Positions 1 to 6,170 of a DNA stretch of 7,478 bases are shown in pieces. Position 1 is the first letter of the stretch. The number at the start of each line of letters is the position of its first letter. The stretch comes from Candidatus Nanohalarchaeota archaeon (lineage in GTDB: Archaea; EX4484-52), in the NCBI GenBank assembly GCA_003660905.1, contig QMVB01000044.1, positions 1 to 7,478 of the forward strand, in the 5' to 3' direction. The notes below the pieces were generated by a model, which made no database searches, had not been told where the DNA came from, and was given only the letters and a program-made list of their open reading frames with translations. A program made the position numbers and the translations under genes.

Positions 1-220
1 AAGTGGATTTATAGTCAAAAACAAGCGATTATCACATAAATTCTATTGAAAAATCCTGTTTTTTGTAAACTGTCAAATAGGTTTTCCTGTCTTATTTGGC
101 GTCAAACTGTCAAAGTTGGGTTGCAGACAAAAATATTTAATCTTGTGTCTAAACTTCTACACAGCTACAGTTTATATGCAATAGTAAAATAAATCTGTAT
201 AAATTGCAAAAAGACTGTAT
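1..220. other. AT-rich spacer without a recognisable gene
   Basis: No convincing coding frame is present; the longest edge-crossing frames close within about 15 codons. The stretch lies downstream of the minus-strand receiver gene. It contains an 11-bp direct repeat, a possible plus-strand RNA hairpin and short T-runs on the minus strand (about 206-213) that could serve as an archaeal-type terminator for that gene. No tRNA or rRNA signature was seen. Confidence 0.6.
67..114. repeat. 11-bp direct repeat AAACTGTCAAA, two copies
   Basis: AAACTGTCAAA occurs exactly at 67-77 and again at 104-114, 37 nt start to start. The sequence between the copies can form a hairpin on plus-strand RNA: 71-81 pairs with 91-101 over 11 positions, three of them G-U, with a 9-nt loop. 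Function is unknown. The copies could be a paired protein-binding site or the remains of a larger repeat. Confidence 0.45.
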
Positions 221-601
221 TTATTTTTTTTTCAAAACATTTTCTATTCTGTTCTTTAAATCAGTTATTTCAAAAGGCTTCTCGATATAGTCATCGCTTG
301 TAAGTGAGCCTAATCCTTTGCTCAATTCATCTGTTTTTGCAGTAAGAAAGATAAGAGGTATGTTTTTCCATTTTTCATTCTGCTTCAATTTTGCGGCAAT
401 TTCCCATCCGTCTATTTCAGGCATCATTATGTCCAGCACAATAATGTCAGGGAGATCATCATCAGATTCTATAATTTTCACGAATTTATTTCCTCCATTT
501 ATTGTATGCACTTCATAGTTTGTTATAGCAGTTAATCCTTCTTTTACGCTGAATAATACATCTTTGTTGTCATCTACGACCATTATTTTTATTTTCTTCA
601 T
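221..601 (-). CDS. Stand-alone response regulator receiver (CheY-like) protein
   Basis: The 126-residue protein is a single receiver domain with no output domain. It should be a cytoplasmic phosphoacceptor for a histidine kinase or a partner in phosphorelay. The hallmarks are all visible: acidic pair D10-D11 for Mg2+, phosphoacceptor D57 in VLDIMMP, T87 in FLTAKTD, aromatic Y105 and conserved K108 in EKPFE. Its length is typical for one receiver domain, so it must act by protein-protein contact and not by binding DNA through a fused domain. The start at 601 is supported by identical N-termini in the paralog at 983-1369 and by a TATA box about 30 nt upstream, which predicts an almost leaderless mRNA. 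No histidine kinase gene is in the window, so its partner is unknown. Confidence 0.93.
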   Translation of the reverse strand: MKKIKIMVVDDNKDVLFSVKEGLTAITNYEVHTINGGNKFVKIIESDDDLPDIIVLDIMMPEIDGWEIAAKLKQNEKWKNIPLIFLTAKTDELSKGLGSLTSDDYIEKPFEITDLKNRIENVLKKK

Positions 602-627
602 AATATATTAGTATTTGTTTAGTTACA

Positions 628-641
628 TATATAAACTTTTC
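628..641 (-). promoter_or_regulatory. Archaeal BRE/TATA promoter of the first receiver gene
   Basis: Read on the minus strand, GAAAAG (641-636) is followed directly by TTTATATA (635-628), a close match to the archaeal BRE plus TATA-box consensus. The box centre is about 30 nt before the ATG at 601, so transcription should start around 604-607, leaving a leader of only a few nucleotides. No Shine-Dalgarno sequence precedes this start, which fits leaderless translation. Confidence 0.65.
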
Positions 642-705
642 TATATATGTTTAGCTTTGTAGTATCTGGCCATTATTGCATGGTGAATTTAATATATATT
701 TTTTA

Positions 706-726
706 GTATCTTTCTATGTAAGATAC
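706..726. repeat. Perfect 7-bp inverted repeat (hairpin or operator)
   Basis: GTATCTT at 706-712 is the exact reverse complement of AAGATAC at 720-726, with a 7-nt spacer. The half-site TAGTATCT also occurs at 660-667, 44 nt before its copy at 704-711. It lies about 100 nt upstream of the receiver gene start at 601, so a regulator site or a transcript hairpin are both possible. Confidence 0.4.
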
Positions 727-910
727 AGCATTTACACAATGAAAAATGCGTAATTGTTCTTTTATCAAAAACACCAAAAAAAACTTGAACTTGCCTTATT
801 GTTGCAAATTATGTATTTTTTACTTTTTATTCAATTACAATTAGCTAAATAGACGCAGTTTTTTGATTTTGTTCTATAAATTATATACTTATGCATATAT
901 ATTTTATGAG

Positions 911-938
911 ATATAGTTTACATTAGATAAATCTATAT
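911..938. repeat. AT-rich inverted repeat with 10-bp stem
   Basis: ATATAGTTTA at 911-920 pairs with TAAA at 928-931 and CTATAT at 933-938, with one bulged T at 932 and the 7-nt loop CATTAGA. An overlapping dyad, TAGAT-AA-ATCTA, spans 924-935. The element lies about 45-70 nt beyond the stop codon of the minus-strand receiver gene at 983-1369, so it could be part of its 3' end. With this base composition chance is a real alternative. Confidence 0.35.
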
Positions 939-982
939 GATTTTAAATTTCATAAATTAGTGGAGGTCAAGAAGAAGGAAGG

Positions 983-1369
983 TTATAGTTTATAATGCTT
1001 GGCTAAAACCCTGTCGATTCTCTCCTTTAGGTCCACCATTTCGAAAGGCTTTCCAACATAATCATCGCTTGTAAGAGAACCCAAACCTCTGCTCAATTCA
1101 TCTGTTTTTGCAGTAAGAAAGATAAGAGGCAGGTTTTTCAATTTTTTGTTTTGTTTTATTCTGGATGCAACTTCCCATCCATCTATACCGGGCATCATTA
1201 TATCCAATAGGATAAGGTCGGGAAGGTCCCCTGATTCTAATATCTCCATGCATTTCTCGCCGCTGATTACTGTTTGAATCTCGTAATTGGATATAGACAT
1301 CAATCCTTCTTTTACGCTGAACAACACGTCTTTGTTATCATCTACGACCATTATTTTTATCCTTTTCAT
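983..1369 (-). CDS. Stand-alone response regulator receiver (CheY-like) protein, paralog of the gene at 221-601
   Basis: The 128-residue protein is one receiver domain with the full active site: D10-D11, phosphoacceptor D56 in LLDIMMP, T86 in FLTAKTD, Y104 and K107 in GKPFE. It differs from the neighbouring paralog by a one-residue deletion around position 48 and by a slightly longer, basic C-terminal tail ending AKHYKL. About 90 of 126 aligned positions are identical. Both genes point the same way, 381 nt apart, and look like a tandem duplication. No DNA-binding or enzymatic output domain is present. The ATG at 1369 has no Shine-Dalgarno sequence, but a TATA-like element sits about 25 nt upstream, so a leaderless message is likely. 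A partner kinase is not in the window. Confidence 0.93.
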   Translation of the reverse strand: MKRIKIMVVDDNKDVLFSVKEGLMSISNYEIQTVISGEKCMEILESGDLPDLILLDIMMPGIDGWEVASRIKQNKKLKNLPLIFLTAKTDELSRGLGSLTSDDYVGKPFEMVDLKERIDRVLAKHYKL

Positions 1370-1390
1370 TATATCTATCTTTATACAATT

Positions 1391-1398
1391 CTTTTATA
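1391..1398 (-). promoter_or_regulatory. Candidate TATA box of the second receiver gene
   Basis: TATAAAAG on the minus strand (1398-1391) is centred about 25 nt from the ATG at 1369, the spacing expected for a leaderless archaeal transcript. A stronger-looking TTTAAATA (1427-1420) lies further out and would give a leader of roughly 28 nt, so the choice is not certain. Confidence 0.4.
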
Positions 1399-1452
1399 GT
1401 TATATTATTAGTTGTATCTTATTTAAATTTTTTGTTGTGTTTTTTAGATAGG

Positions 1453-1461
1453 TTTTTAAAA
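1453..1461 (+). promoter_or_regulatory. Candidate TATA box of the carA operon
   Basis: TTTTTAAAA is centred about 35 nt before the carA ATG at 1492, predicting a start near 1481-1484 and a leader of about 8-11 nt. It lies in the 122-nt divergent region shared with the minus-strand receiver gene. The decamer TTTTTAGATA occurs on each side of it (1441-1450 and 1479-1488), which may matter for regulation. The upstream BRE is weak. Confidence 0.35.
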
Positions 1462-1491
1462 TTCGGCGCCATATTTTATTTTTAGATAAAG

Positions 1492-2598
1492 ATGAATCAA
1501 AACAAAATATCTAAAAAATGTTTTCTTGTTCTCCAAGACGGCTCTATCTATCCAGGATACTCTTTTGGAGCAGAAAGGGCAGTGAGCGGAGAGGTCGTAT
1601 TCAATACAGGAATGGTTGGCTACGAACAGGCATTAACCGACCCTTCATATTCCGGTCAGATTCTGATTTTCACTTATCCATTAATCGGAAATTACGGTGT
1701 TGCCAAAAACGAGTTTGACAAAAATAAGCTAAGCAGGTATTTTGAATCGGAAAAAATACACCCATTTGGGCTTATTGTGAGTGAATATTGCAGCAGATAC
1801 AGCCATTTTAGTGCATCAAAGTCATTATCTGAATTTTTGATAGAAAATCATATTCCTGCAATCGCAGGCATAGATACAAGGGCACTGACAAAAAAGATTA
1901 GGGAATGCGGAACAATGCCGGGAAAAATAGTTTTTGAAGAAAATGATGCTCTTGATTTTTACGATCCGGACAATGATGATTTGGTAAAGTTAGTGACTTC
2001 AAAAAAAATAATAAGGTATAACTCTATTGGGGGAAAAAGCAAAGTTGTTTTGATTGACTGCGGGGTAAAGCACTCTATTATAAAGAATCTAATTAAGCAG
2101 AATCTGGAAGTCATAAGGGTTCCGTATGATTATGATTTTACAAAAAATATAGATTATGATGCAGTATTTATTTCAAATGGTCCCGGGGACCCGATGAATT
2201 GCTCAAGGACAATCGAAATTTTGAGGAAATGCTTAAATGGCAGAAAACCTGTTTTTGGGATTTGTCTTGGCAACCAGTTACTTGCCCTTGCCGTAGGAGC
2301 AAAGACCTACAAATTAAAGTACGGGCACAGGAGCCAGAACCAGCCGTGCATTAATACTGAAACAAAAAGGTGCTATATCACCAGCCAGAATCACGGGTTT
2401 GCAATTGATGACAAGACACTGCCGCAGGACTGGAAACCGTGGTTTTTCAATGCAAATGACGGGACGAATGAGGGAATAAAGCACAAAACAAAGCCATTTA
2501 TGTCTGTGCAGTTTCATCCAGAAGCAAACCCGGGACCAAATGATACACAGTATTTGTTTGCTGAATTTGCAAAATTAATAAATGAGGGCGAAAAATGA
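1492..2598 (+). CDS. carA: Carbamoyl-phosphate synthase small (glutamine amidotransferase) subunit
   Basis: CarA hydrolyses glutamine and passes ammonia to CarB for carbamoyl phosphate synthesis, at the head of pyrimidine and arginine formation. At 368 residues it is near the family norm (E. coli about 382). The N-terminal CPSase small-chain domain spans roughly 8-150 (EVVFNTGMVGYEQALTDPSY, GIDTRALT). The class I amidotransferase domain spans about 184-365, with nucleophile C258 in GICLGNQ and the H342/E344 pair in QFHPEA; the 84-residue Cys-His spacing equals that of E. coli C269/H353. Motifs such as KYGHRSQNQP, ITSQNHGFAID and NDGTNEGIKHK are those I recall from the Bacteroidota-type enzyme and resemble eukaryotic CAD, unlike E. 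coli. It is the first gene of the operon; its stop overlaps the next start by 4 nt. The start fits the family N-terminus and leaves only about 10 nt of predicted leader. Confidence 0.97.
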   Translation: MNQNKISKKCFLVLQDGSIYPGYSFGAERAVSGEVVFNTGMVGYEQALTDPSYSGQILIFTYPLIGNYGVAKNEFDKNKLSRYFESEKIHPFGLIVSEYCSRYSHFSASKSLSEFLIENHIPAIAGIDTRALTKKIRECGTMPGKIVFEENDALDFYDPDNDDLVKLVTSKKIIRYNSIGGKSKVVLIDCGVKHSIIKNLIKQNLEVIRVPYDYDFTKNIDYDAVFISNGPGDPMNCSRTIEILRKCLNGRKPVFGICLGNQLLALAVGAKTYKLKYGHRSQNQPCINTETKRCYITSQNHGFAIDDKTLPQDWKPWFFNANDGTNEGIKHKTKPFMSVQFHPEANPGPNDTQYLFAEFAKLINEGEK

Positions 2599-2981
2599 AA
2601 CAGACATTTGAGAATTTTATTGAATTAATAAAAATAAGCTGCAAAAAAGACCCTTGGACAAAAAATGCAGGGATTAAAGGATATTGCCATGAATTAAGAA
2701 AAGAATCAGAAGAAGCAATTGAAGCTGTTGAAAAAAAGGACGATGAAAACCTAAAAGAAGAATTAGGCGATATTCTGCTTGATTGGGTGCATATTTGCGT
2801 AATGGCAGAAGAGAAAAAATTATTTTTGGTAAATGATGTTATTGAAGGAGCAACAGATAAAATCAACAGGAGAAAGCCTTATTTAAAGACAGGTCAAAAT
2901 CTCTCGGCAGAAGAGGCAAGAAGAATCTGGCTTGAAGTAAAGGAAAAGGAGAAAAATTACTATGAACAAAAAACCAAATAA
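2595..2981 (+). CDS. MazG-like nucleotide pyrophosphohydrolase
   Basis: This 128-residue protein matches the all-alpha MazG/NTP-PPase fold, which hydrolyses nucleoside triphosphates to monophosphate and pyrophosphate using Mg2+. Visible features are DPW near residues 19-21, the ExxE pair E37/E40, the second metal motif EELGD with E56 and D59, and the later DVI...KINRRKPYL segment (81-97), which parallels the K-RHPHVF region of MazG. It has one domain, as in short MazG homologs, and not the tandem form of E. coli MazG. It starts inside the carA stop (ATGA, 4-nt overlap), with TGAGG at 2583-2587 as a plausible ribosome binding site, and overlaps carB by 20 nt. This implies coupled translation with both CPSase subunits. 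Substrate is unknown; housecleaning of damaged or excess NTPs, or control of nucleotide pools, are inferences. Confidence 0.87.
   Translation: MKQTFENFIELIKISCKKDPWTKNAGIKGYCHELRKESEEAIEAVEKKDDENLKEELGDILLDWVHICVMAEEKKLFLVNDVIEGATDKINRRKPYLKTGQNLSAEEARRIWLEVKEKEKNYYEQKTK
2946..2951 (+). promoter_or_regulatory. Shine-Dalgarno sequence of carB inside the pyrophosphohydrolase gene
   Basis: AAGGAG ends 10 nt before the carB ATG at 2962 and lies within the last codons of the upstream gene. Together with the 20-nt overlap this supports the chosen carB start and translational coupling. Confidence 0.6.
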
Positions 2982-5900
2982 AGTCCTCCTCTTAGGCAGC
3001 GGGGCATTAAAAATAGGACAAGCCGGCGAGTTTGACTACTCGGGAAATCAGGCAATCAAGGCATTGAAAGATGAAGGAATTGAAGTTGTCCTTATCAATC
3101 CGAATGTTGCAACGGTCCAGACAAGCAAAGACAGGGCTGACAAGATTTATTTTTTGCCGATAACTCCGTATTTTGTTGAAAAAATAATTGAAAAAGAAAA
3201 GCCGGATGGCATACTGCTCTCTTTTGGTGGTCAGACTGCATTAAATTGCGGCGTTGAACTTTACGATACAGGCGTATTAAAAAAGCACAATGTCGAAGTG
3301 CTCGGAACAGGCATAGATGTAATAAAGAACACAGAAGACCGTGATTTATTCAAGCAAAAATTAAAAGAGCTTAATGTCGAAACACCTGTGAGTTTTGCTG
3401 TTACTTCTGTCAAAGAGGGACTGGATGCATCGGGAAAAATAGGATTTCCGATAATGATAAGAAGTGCTTATGCTCTCGGCGGGGCAGGAAGCGGTGTTGC
3501 CTACGATAGGGAAGAGCTTGAAAAAATGCTTTTAAGGTGCTTTTCCTCTACAAAGCAGATACTTATTGAAGAGTATCTCGAGGGCTGGAAGGAAATAGAA
3601 TATGAAGTAGTAAGAGACAGGAAAAACAACTGCATAACTATCTGCAATATGGAAAACTTCGATCCCTTAGGAATACACACAGGAGAATCAATTGTCATTG
3701 CTCCGTCCCAGACGCTGACAAATGAGCAGTACCAGTTTTTAAGGGATATTTCAATCAAAACTATATGCGGTCTTGGGATTATCGGCGAGTGCAACATCCA
3801 GTATGCTCTGGATCCCAATAGCAATGAATATCGCGTGATTGAAGTTAATGCAAGGCTGTCGCGCTCTTCTGCTCTTGCATCAAAGGCAACAGGGTATCCT
3901 TTGGCGTATATAGGCGCAAATCTTGCTATTGGTAAAAACCTTGTTGATTTGAAAAACTCTGTTACAAAATCAACAACTGCATGCTTCGAGCCGGCTCTTG
4001 ATTATGTTGTTGTAAAAATACCAAGATGGGATCTGGAAAAGTTCGTGAATGTAAGCAAAAAAATAAACACAGAAATGAAGAGTGTTGGCGAAGTGATGGC
4101 GATTGCAAGAAATTTTAATGAAGCTTTGCAGAAGGCAATAAGAATGCTGGATATTGGAAAGAAAGGCGCAGTCTGCAATGAAATGAAATTCAGGGATTTG
4201 GAAGAGGAGCTCAGACGCCCTACAGATAAGCGCATTTTTGCAATAGAGGTGGCTATAGAGGAAGGCATGTCTATTGATAAACTATACAGCATGACCTTCA
4301 TTGACAAGTGGTTTTTGCACAAGATTAAAGAACTTGTTGAATTAAAGCAAAAAATAAAAAACAACTCTCTTGACTGTGATTTGCTGATGGAGGCAAAGAA
4401 GCAGGGATTTAGCGACAGCCAGATAGCCCGGTTAAAAGATACGACATCAACTGAGATAAGAAGGCAGAGAATAGATTCAGGAATTGTGCCTTATGCAAAA
4501 CAGATTGACACCCTTGCCGCAGAATACCCTGCAAAGACAAATTATCTGTACATGACATATGATGCAGGTGAGCATGATATTGAATTTAAAAGCAGCAAAA
4601 TCAAAAAGGCGATTGTCGTCGGAGGAGGAAGCTACAGGATCGGCTCTTCTGTTGAGTTTGACTGGTGCTGCATCAGTGCTGTTGAGACGCTCAAAAAAAG
4701 CAATTACCAGACTATAATGATAAACTGCAATCCCGAAACTGTCTCGACAGACTATGATGAATGCGACAAGCTGTATTTCGAGGAACTGAGCTTTGAGCGG
4801 ATTTGCGATATATATGATTTGGAAAAGCCAGATGGAATGATTGTTTCGGTCGGGGGGCAGATACCCAACAATTTGGCGATGCCTTTTTACCGGGAGGGAA
4901 TAAGAATTTTCGGCACAAGCCCGACAGATATTGACAGGGCAGAAAACAGGTTCATGTTTTCTAACTTGATGGACATGCTTAAAATAAAGCAGCCTGTCTG
5001 GAGGCAGTTGACAAGCAAAGAAGATGCTATTAATTTTGCAAAAGACCTCTATCCTATACTGATAAGACCATCATATGTCTTAAGCGGAGCTGCAATGAAA
5101 GTTGCCTTCTCTGAGGAAGAATTGCTTAAATACCTGAAAAAAGCAGCAAGCATAAACCAAAAATATCCTGTTGTTGTTACAAAATTTATTGAAGATGCAA
5201 GAGAGGTTGAGATGGATGCGGTTGCAGGAAACGGAGAGATAATATGCTATGCACTATCAGAGCATATCGAAGAGGCAGGAGTGCACAGTGGCGATTCCAC
5301 AATAATTTACCCCGCACAAAATATAAGCAAAACAGAAGAGGCATTGATAAAAAACATTGCAAAGAAAACAGCTAACTGCCTTAATATAACAGGACCGTTC
5401 AATATCCAGTTTCTGATAACAGACGAGGACATAATGGTTATTGAATGCAATCTGAGAGCTTCCCGGAGCTTTCCTTTTATTTCAAAAGTTCTGGATGTGA
5501 ATTTTATTGATGTGGCAGTAAAAGCAATGCTCGGCAGGCAAAAAGGCGCAGTTTCACTAAAGAAGCCAAAATACATAGGCGTCAAGACATCGCAGTTTTC
5601 ATATTCGCGCCTCAAGGGAGCAGATCCTTTTTTGTCTGTTGAAATGGCATCCACCGGTGAAGTTGCGTGCTTTGGAAATGATTTAAATGAAGCATTCCTG
5701 AAATCCGTCTTATCTGCCAATCTAAACTACCCAGAAAAAAACATTCTTGTAAGCATCAGTGGAGATGAGGTCAAGGCAAAATTAACTCAATCCCTGAAAA
5801 AACTACAGGGCAAAAATTACAATATTTTTGCAACAAAAGACACTGCTAATTTTTTTAAAAATTACAATATTAATTCAACTGTTCTGTATAAAATCAGGGA

Positions 5901-6141
5901 AAAGCAGCAGCCGAATGTCTACGATTACATGACAGGAAAAAACCTTGATTTGATTATATGCATTCCAAGAATCAATGAGCAAAATTCAAACGGGGATAAT
6001 TACATGCTGCGGCGGTTTGCAGTGGATTGCTCTGTCCCTTTGATTAACAACATAAAAATTGCACAATTATTTATTGAGGCAATATGCTCAAAAAAATTAG
6101 ATGATCTTGAGGTTAAATCACTGGATGAGTACGAGATATGA
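2962..6141 (+). CDS. carB: Carbamoyl-phosphate synthase large subunit, CAD/Bacteroidota-like
   Basis: CarB makes carbamoyl phosphate from bicarbonate, ammonia from CarA and two ATP. The 1059 residues contain the usual four parts: first ATP-grasp synthase half (about 1-400), oligomerisation region (about 400-545), second ATP-grasp half (about 546-925) and a C-terminal MGS-like regulatory domain (about 926-1059). Expected ATP/metal residues are present: R127, R167, E215, Q280, E294 and N296 in the first half and R702, Q816, E828 and N830 in the second. Several stretches look like eukaryotic CPSII and the Bacteroidota enzyme, not E. coli: GSGALKIGQAGEFDYSG, FLPITPYFVEKII, EVNARLSRSSALASKATGYP, and YRIGSSVEFDWC where E. 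coli has NRIGQGIEFDYC. Both halves are intact and no frameshift is seen. Feedback regulation by a nucleotide is likely, but the ligand cannot be read here. Confidence 0.97.
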   Translation: MNKKPNKVLLLGSGALKIGQAGEFDYSGNQAIKALKDEGIEVVLINPNVATVQTSKDRADKIYFLPITPYFVEKIIEKEKPDGILLSFGGQTALNCGVELYDTGVLKKHNVEVLGTGIDVIKNTEDRDLFKQKLKELNVETPVSFAVTSVKEGLDASGKIGFPIMIRSAYALGGAGSGVAYDREELEKMLLRCFSSTKQILIEEYLEGWKEIEYEVVRDRKNNCITICNMENFDPLGIHTGESIVIAPSQTLTNEQYQFLRDISIKTICGLGIIGECNIQYALDPNSNEYRVIEVNARLSRSSALASKATGYPLAYIGANLAIGKNLVDLKNSVTKSTTACFEPALDYVVVKIPRWDLEKFVNVSKKINTEMKSVGEVMAIARNFNEALQKAIRMLDIGKKGAVCNEMKFRDLEEELRRPTDKRIFAIEVAIEEGMSIDKLYSMTFIDKWFLHKIKELVELKQKIKNNSLDCDLLMEAKKQGFSDSQIARLKDTTSTEIRRQRIDSGIVPYAKQIDTLAAEYPAKTNYLYMTYDAGEHDIEFKSSKIKKAIVVGGGSYRIGSSVEFDWCCISAVETLKKSNYQTIMINCNPETVSTDYDECDKLYFEELSFERICDIYDLEKPDGMIVSVGGQIPNNLAMPFYREGIRIFGTSPTDIDRAENRFMFSNLMDMLKIKQPVWRQLTSKEDAINFAKDLYPILIRPSYVLSGAAMKVAFSEEELLKYLKKAASINQKYPVVVTKFIEDAREVEMDAVAGNGEIICYALSEHIEEAGVHSGDSTIIYPAQNISKTEEALIKNIAKKTANCLNITGPFNIQFLITDEDIMVIECNLRASRSFPFISKVLDVNFIDVAVKAMLGRQKGAVSLKKPKYIGVKTSQFSYSRLKGADPFLSVEMASTGEVACFGNDLNEAFLKSVLSANLNYPEKNILVSISGDEVKAKLTQSLKKLQGKNYNIFATKDTANFFKNYNINSTVLYKIREKQQPNVYDYMTGKNLDLIICIPRINEQNSNGDNYMLRRFAVDCSVPLINNIKIAQLFIEAICSKKLDDLEVKSLDEYEI

Positions 6142-6155
6142 TTTAATAAATATAT
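6142..6155 (+). promoter_or_regulatory. Possible internal promoter before the rhomboid gene
   Basis: The 29-nt gap between carB and the rhomboid gene contains TTTAATAAATATAT. TTTAATAA is centred about 25 nt before the ATG at 6171, and the downstream TAAATATA about 30 nt before the second ATG at 6180. Neither ATG has a Shine-Dalgarno sequence. A leaderless internal transcript is therefore plausible, but the element could equally be spacer composition. Confidence 0.35.
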
Positions 6156-6170
6156 CTTTCATTATTTTAT

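Larger units (their letters stand above)
602..982. other. 381-nt AT-rich intergenic region between the two receiver genes
   Basis: No plausible gene is visible on either strand. The right part of the promoter for the receiver gene at 221-601 occupies about 628-641. Further in are two inverted repeats (706-726 and 911-938), an 8-bp palindrome TATGCATA at 890-897, and a pyrimidine-rich minus-strand stretch just after the stop of the 983-1369 gene (about 960-982) that could act in termination. The length is large for such a compact neighbourhood, so a small RNA is possible, but nothing shows one. Confidence 0.55.

Noticed and set aside
2..49. Edge-crossing frame ending in TGA at 47-49, possibly the tail of an upstream gene
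   Set aside because: Fifteen codons with no recognisable sequence; other frames close equally soon, so a gene end cannot be claimed.
318..518. Plus-strand open frame across the first receiver gene
   Set aside because: The opposite strand encodes a receiver domain with all active-site residues; the plus-strand peptide is not repeated in the paralog and has no ribosome binding site.
960..995. Possible 11-codon plus-strand peptide starting GTG, next to a GGAGGT motif
   Set aside because: The GGAGGT overlaps the GTG itself and cannot serve as its ribosome binding site, and the next ATG (994) is too far away; it is more likely the purine-rich complement of a pyrimidine-rich 3' end.
1465..1470. 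GC palindrome GGCGCC in an AT-rich promoter region
   Set aside because: Six bases alone are too few to call an operator.
2314..2866. Antisense open frames over the end of carA and over the pyrophosphohydrolase gene
   Set aside because: Both are covered by recognised plus-strand genes, and their translations show no domain motif.
3501..3824. Open frame antisense to carB, with similar ones at 4002-4364, 4712-4918 and 5307-5720
   Set aside because: They lie wholly inside a well-conserved carB reading frame, have low-complexity Ser/Phe/Ile/Leu-rich compositions typical of reverse reading, and show no start signals.
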